The translations under genes were made by a program, and so were the position numbers. The notes beneath the pieces are model-generated. The model ran no database searches. It had not been told where the DNA came from and was given only the letters and a program-made list of their open reading frames with translations. DNA of 64,000 nt from Chitinophagaceae bacterium (lineage in GTDB: Bacteria > Bacteroidota > Bacteroidia > Chitinophagales > Chitinophagaceae), in contig JAFKGQ010000004.1 in the NCBI GenBank assembly GCA_017307755.1, positions 186,001-250,000 of the forward strand. Direction: 5' to 3'. The stretch's first letter is position 1. Each line of letters opens with the position of its first letter. Below are positions 63,726 through 64,000 of this stretch, piece after piece.

Positions 63726-64000
63726 ATGAACCAATCACGCAGGACCTTCCTAAAAAACAGCGCTATGGCAGTTGCCGCAGCCGGCCTCTTGCCCGAGGGA
63801 ACTTTCGCAGCCCCCGCCAAAAAACGTATTTTGGGGATACAGTTATACTCTGTCAGGGAAGATATGGGAAAAGACCCCTCCGGCACACTCCGGAAGCTGG
63901 CTGACATGGGTTATAAGTACGTGGAGCATGCCAATTATGTAGACCGGAAATTTTATGGATACGGTGCAAAAGAATTTAAGAGCCTGCTGGATAGCATGGG
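63726..64000 (+). CDS. Tat-exported sugar phosphate isomerase/epimerase-like protein (3' end outside window)
   Basis: Partial gene starting at the ATG at 63726 and running past the window edge. The N-terminus MNQSRRTFLKNSAMAVAAAG is a twin-arginine signal (SRRTFLK). The mature part begins KKRILGIQLYSVREDMGKDPSGTLRKLADMGYKYVE, the first strand and helix of the AP-endonuclease-2/sugar isomerase TIM barrel common in Bacteroidota. Exact substrate cannot be told from this fragment. Confidence 0.85.
   Translation, partial: MNQSRRTFLKNSAMAVAAAGLLPEGTFAAPAKKRILGIQLYSVREDMGKDPSGTLRKLADMGYKYVEHANYVDRKFYGYGAKEFKSLLDSM

Overview
This window is from a member of the Bacteroidota, most likely family Chitinophagaceae. 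The supporting signs are a PorP/SprF-type protein and a gliding-motility-type C-terminal sorting domain (type IX secretion), Bacteroidota-type -7 boxes (TAnnTTTG), weak Shine-Dalgarno sequences, tandem DUF3857 proteins, an ECF sigma factor overlapping an outer-membrane barrel gene, and BlaI/BlaR1-like and Na+-pyrophosphatase genes of Bacteroidota type. Genes are dense and roughly half GC. No rRNA, tRNA, CRISPR array, prophage or insertion sequence was recognised.

Layout. 1-18 kb is mostly housekeeping: SppA, an ABC-2 permease, an SRPBCC protein, DUF2911, BioA, an ECF sigma factor with its barrel partner, QueG, three DUF3857 proteins, a degenerate class-C serine hydrolase and ClpB. 18-28 kb holds a monothiol DsbA-like protein and a minus-strand metal-efflux locus: two-component system (RR, HK), then TolC, adaptor and CusA/CzcA-type RND pump, then a fourth gene encoding a nuclease-dead Cas12f/TnpB-like protein followed by a candidate guide RNA. 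28-36 kb has a YdeI-like protein, Kup, and a noncanonical chaperone/usher-like surface-fibre cluster. 36-46 kb has an SDR protein, an AcrAB-TolC-type efflux operon behind two TetR-type palindromes, and an RnfD-DUF2330 fusion. 46-54 kb has an XRE regulator facing a possible small RNA, WbqC, PorP/SprF, BlaR1/BlaI, a sterol desaturase-like enzyme and a membrane pyrophosphatase. 54-64 kb has a large type IX cargo protein, a GMC dehydrogenase with its small subunit, M28 and S41 peptidases, a DUF6600-like protein, and the start of a Tat-exported sugar phosphate isomerase-like protein.

The most interesting system is at 18.9-20.1 kb. The 366-residue protein matches Cas12f in its C-terminal RuvC half. 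However, the RuvC-I Asp is His229, the RuvC-II Glu is Lys324, and the protein stops before the zinc finger and RuvC-III Asp. Just downstream on the same strand is a Cas12f-type scaffold: a GGCTG/CAGCC hairpin whose six-base loop GTTGCA is exactly complementary to a later TGCAAC, followed by a unique stretch that could be the guide. The gene starts 5 nt after the RND pump stop codon. I read this as an RNA-guided DNA-binding regulator exapted from Cas12f and built into a metal-efflux operon. I could not find its target in this window by eye.

The efflux promoter also carries five perfect 11-bp-spaced repeats, the arrangement expected for an OmpR/PhoB-type response regulator, so the locus may combine protein-based and RNA-guided control.
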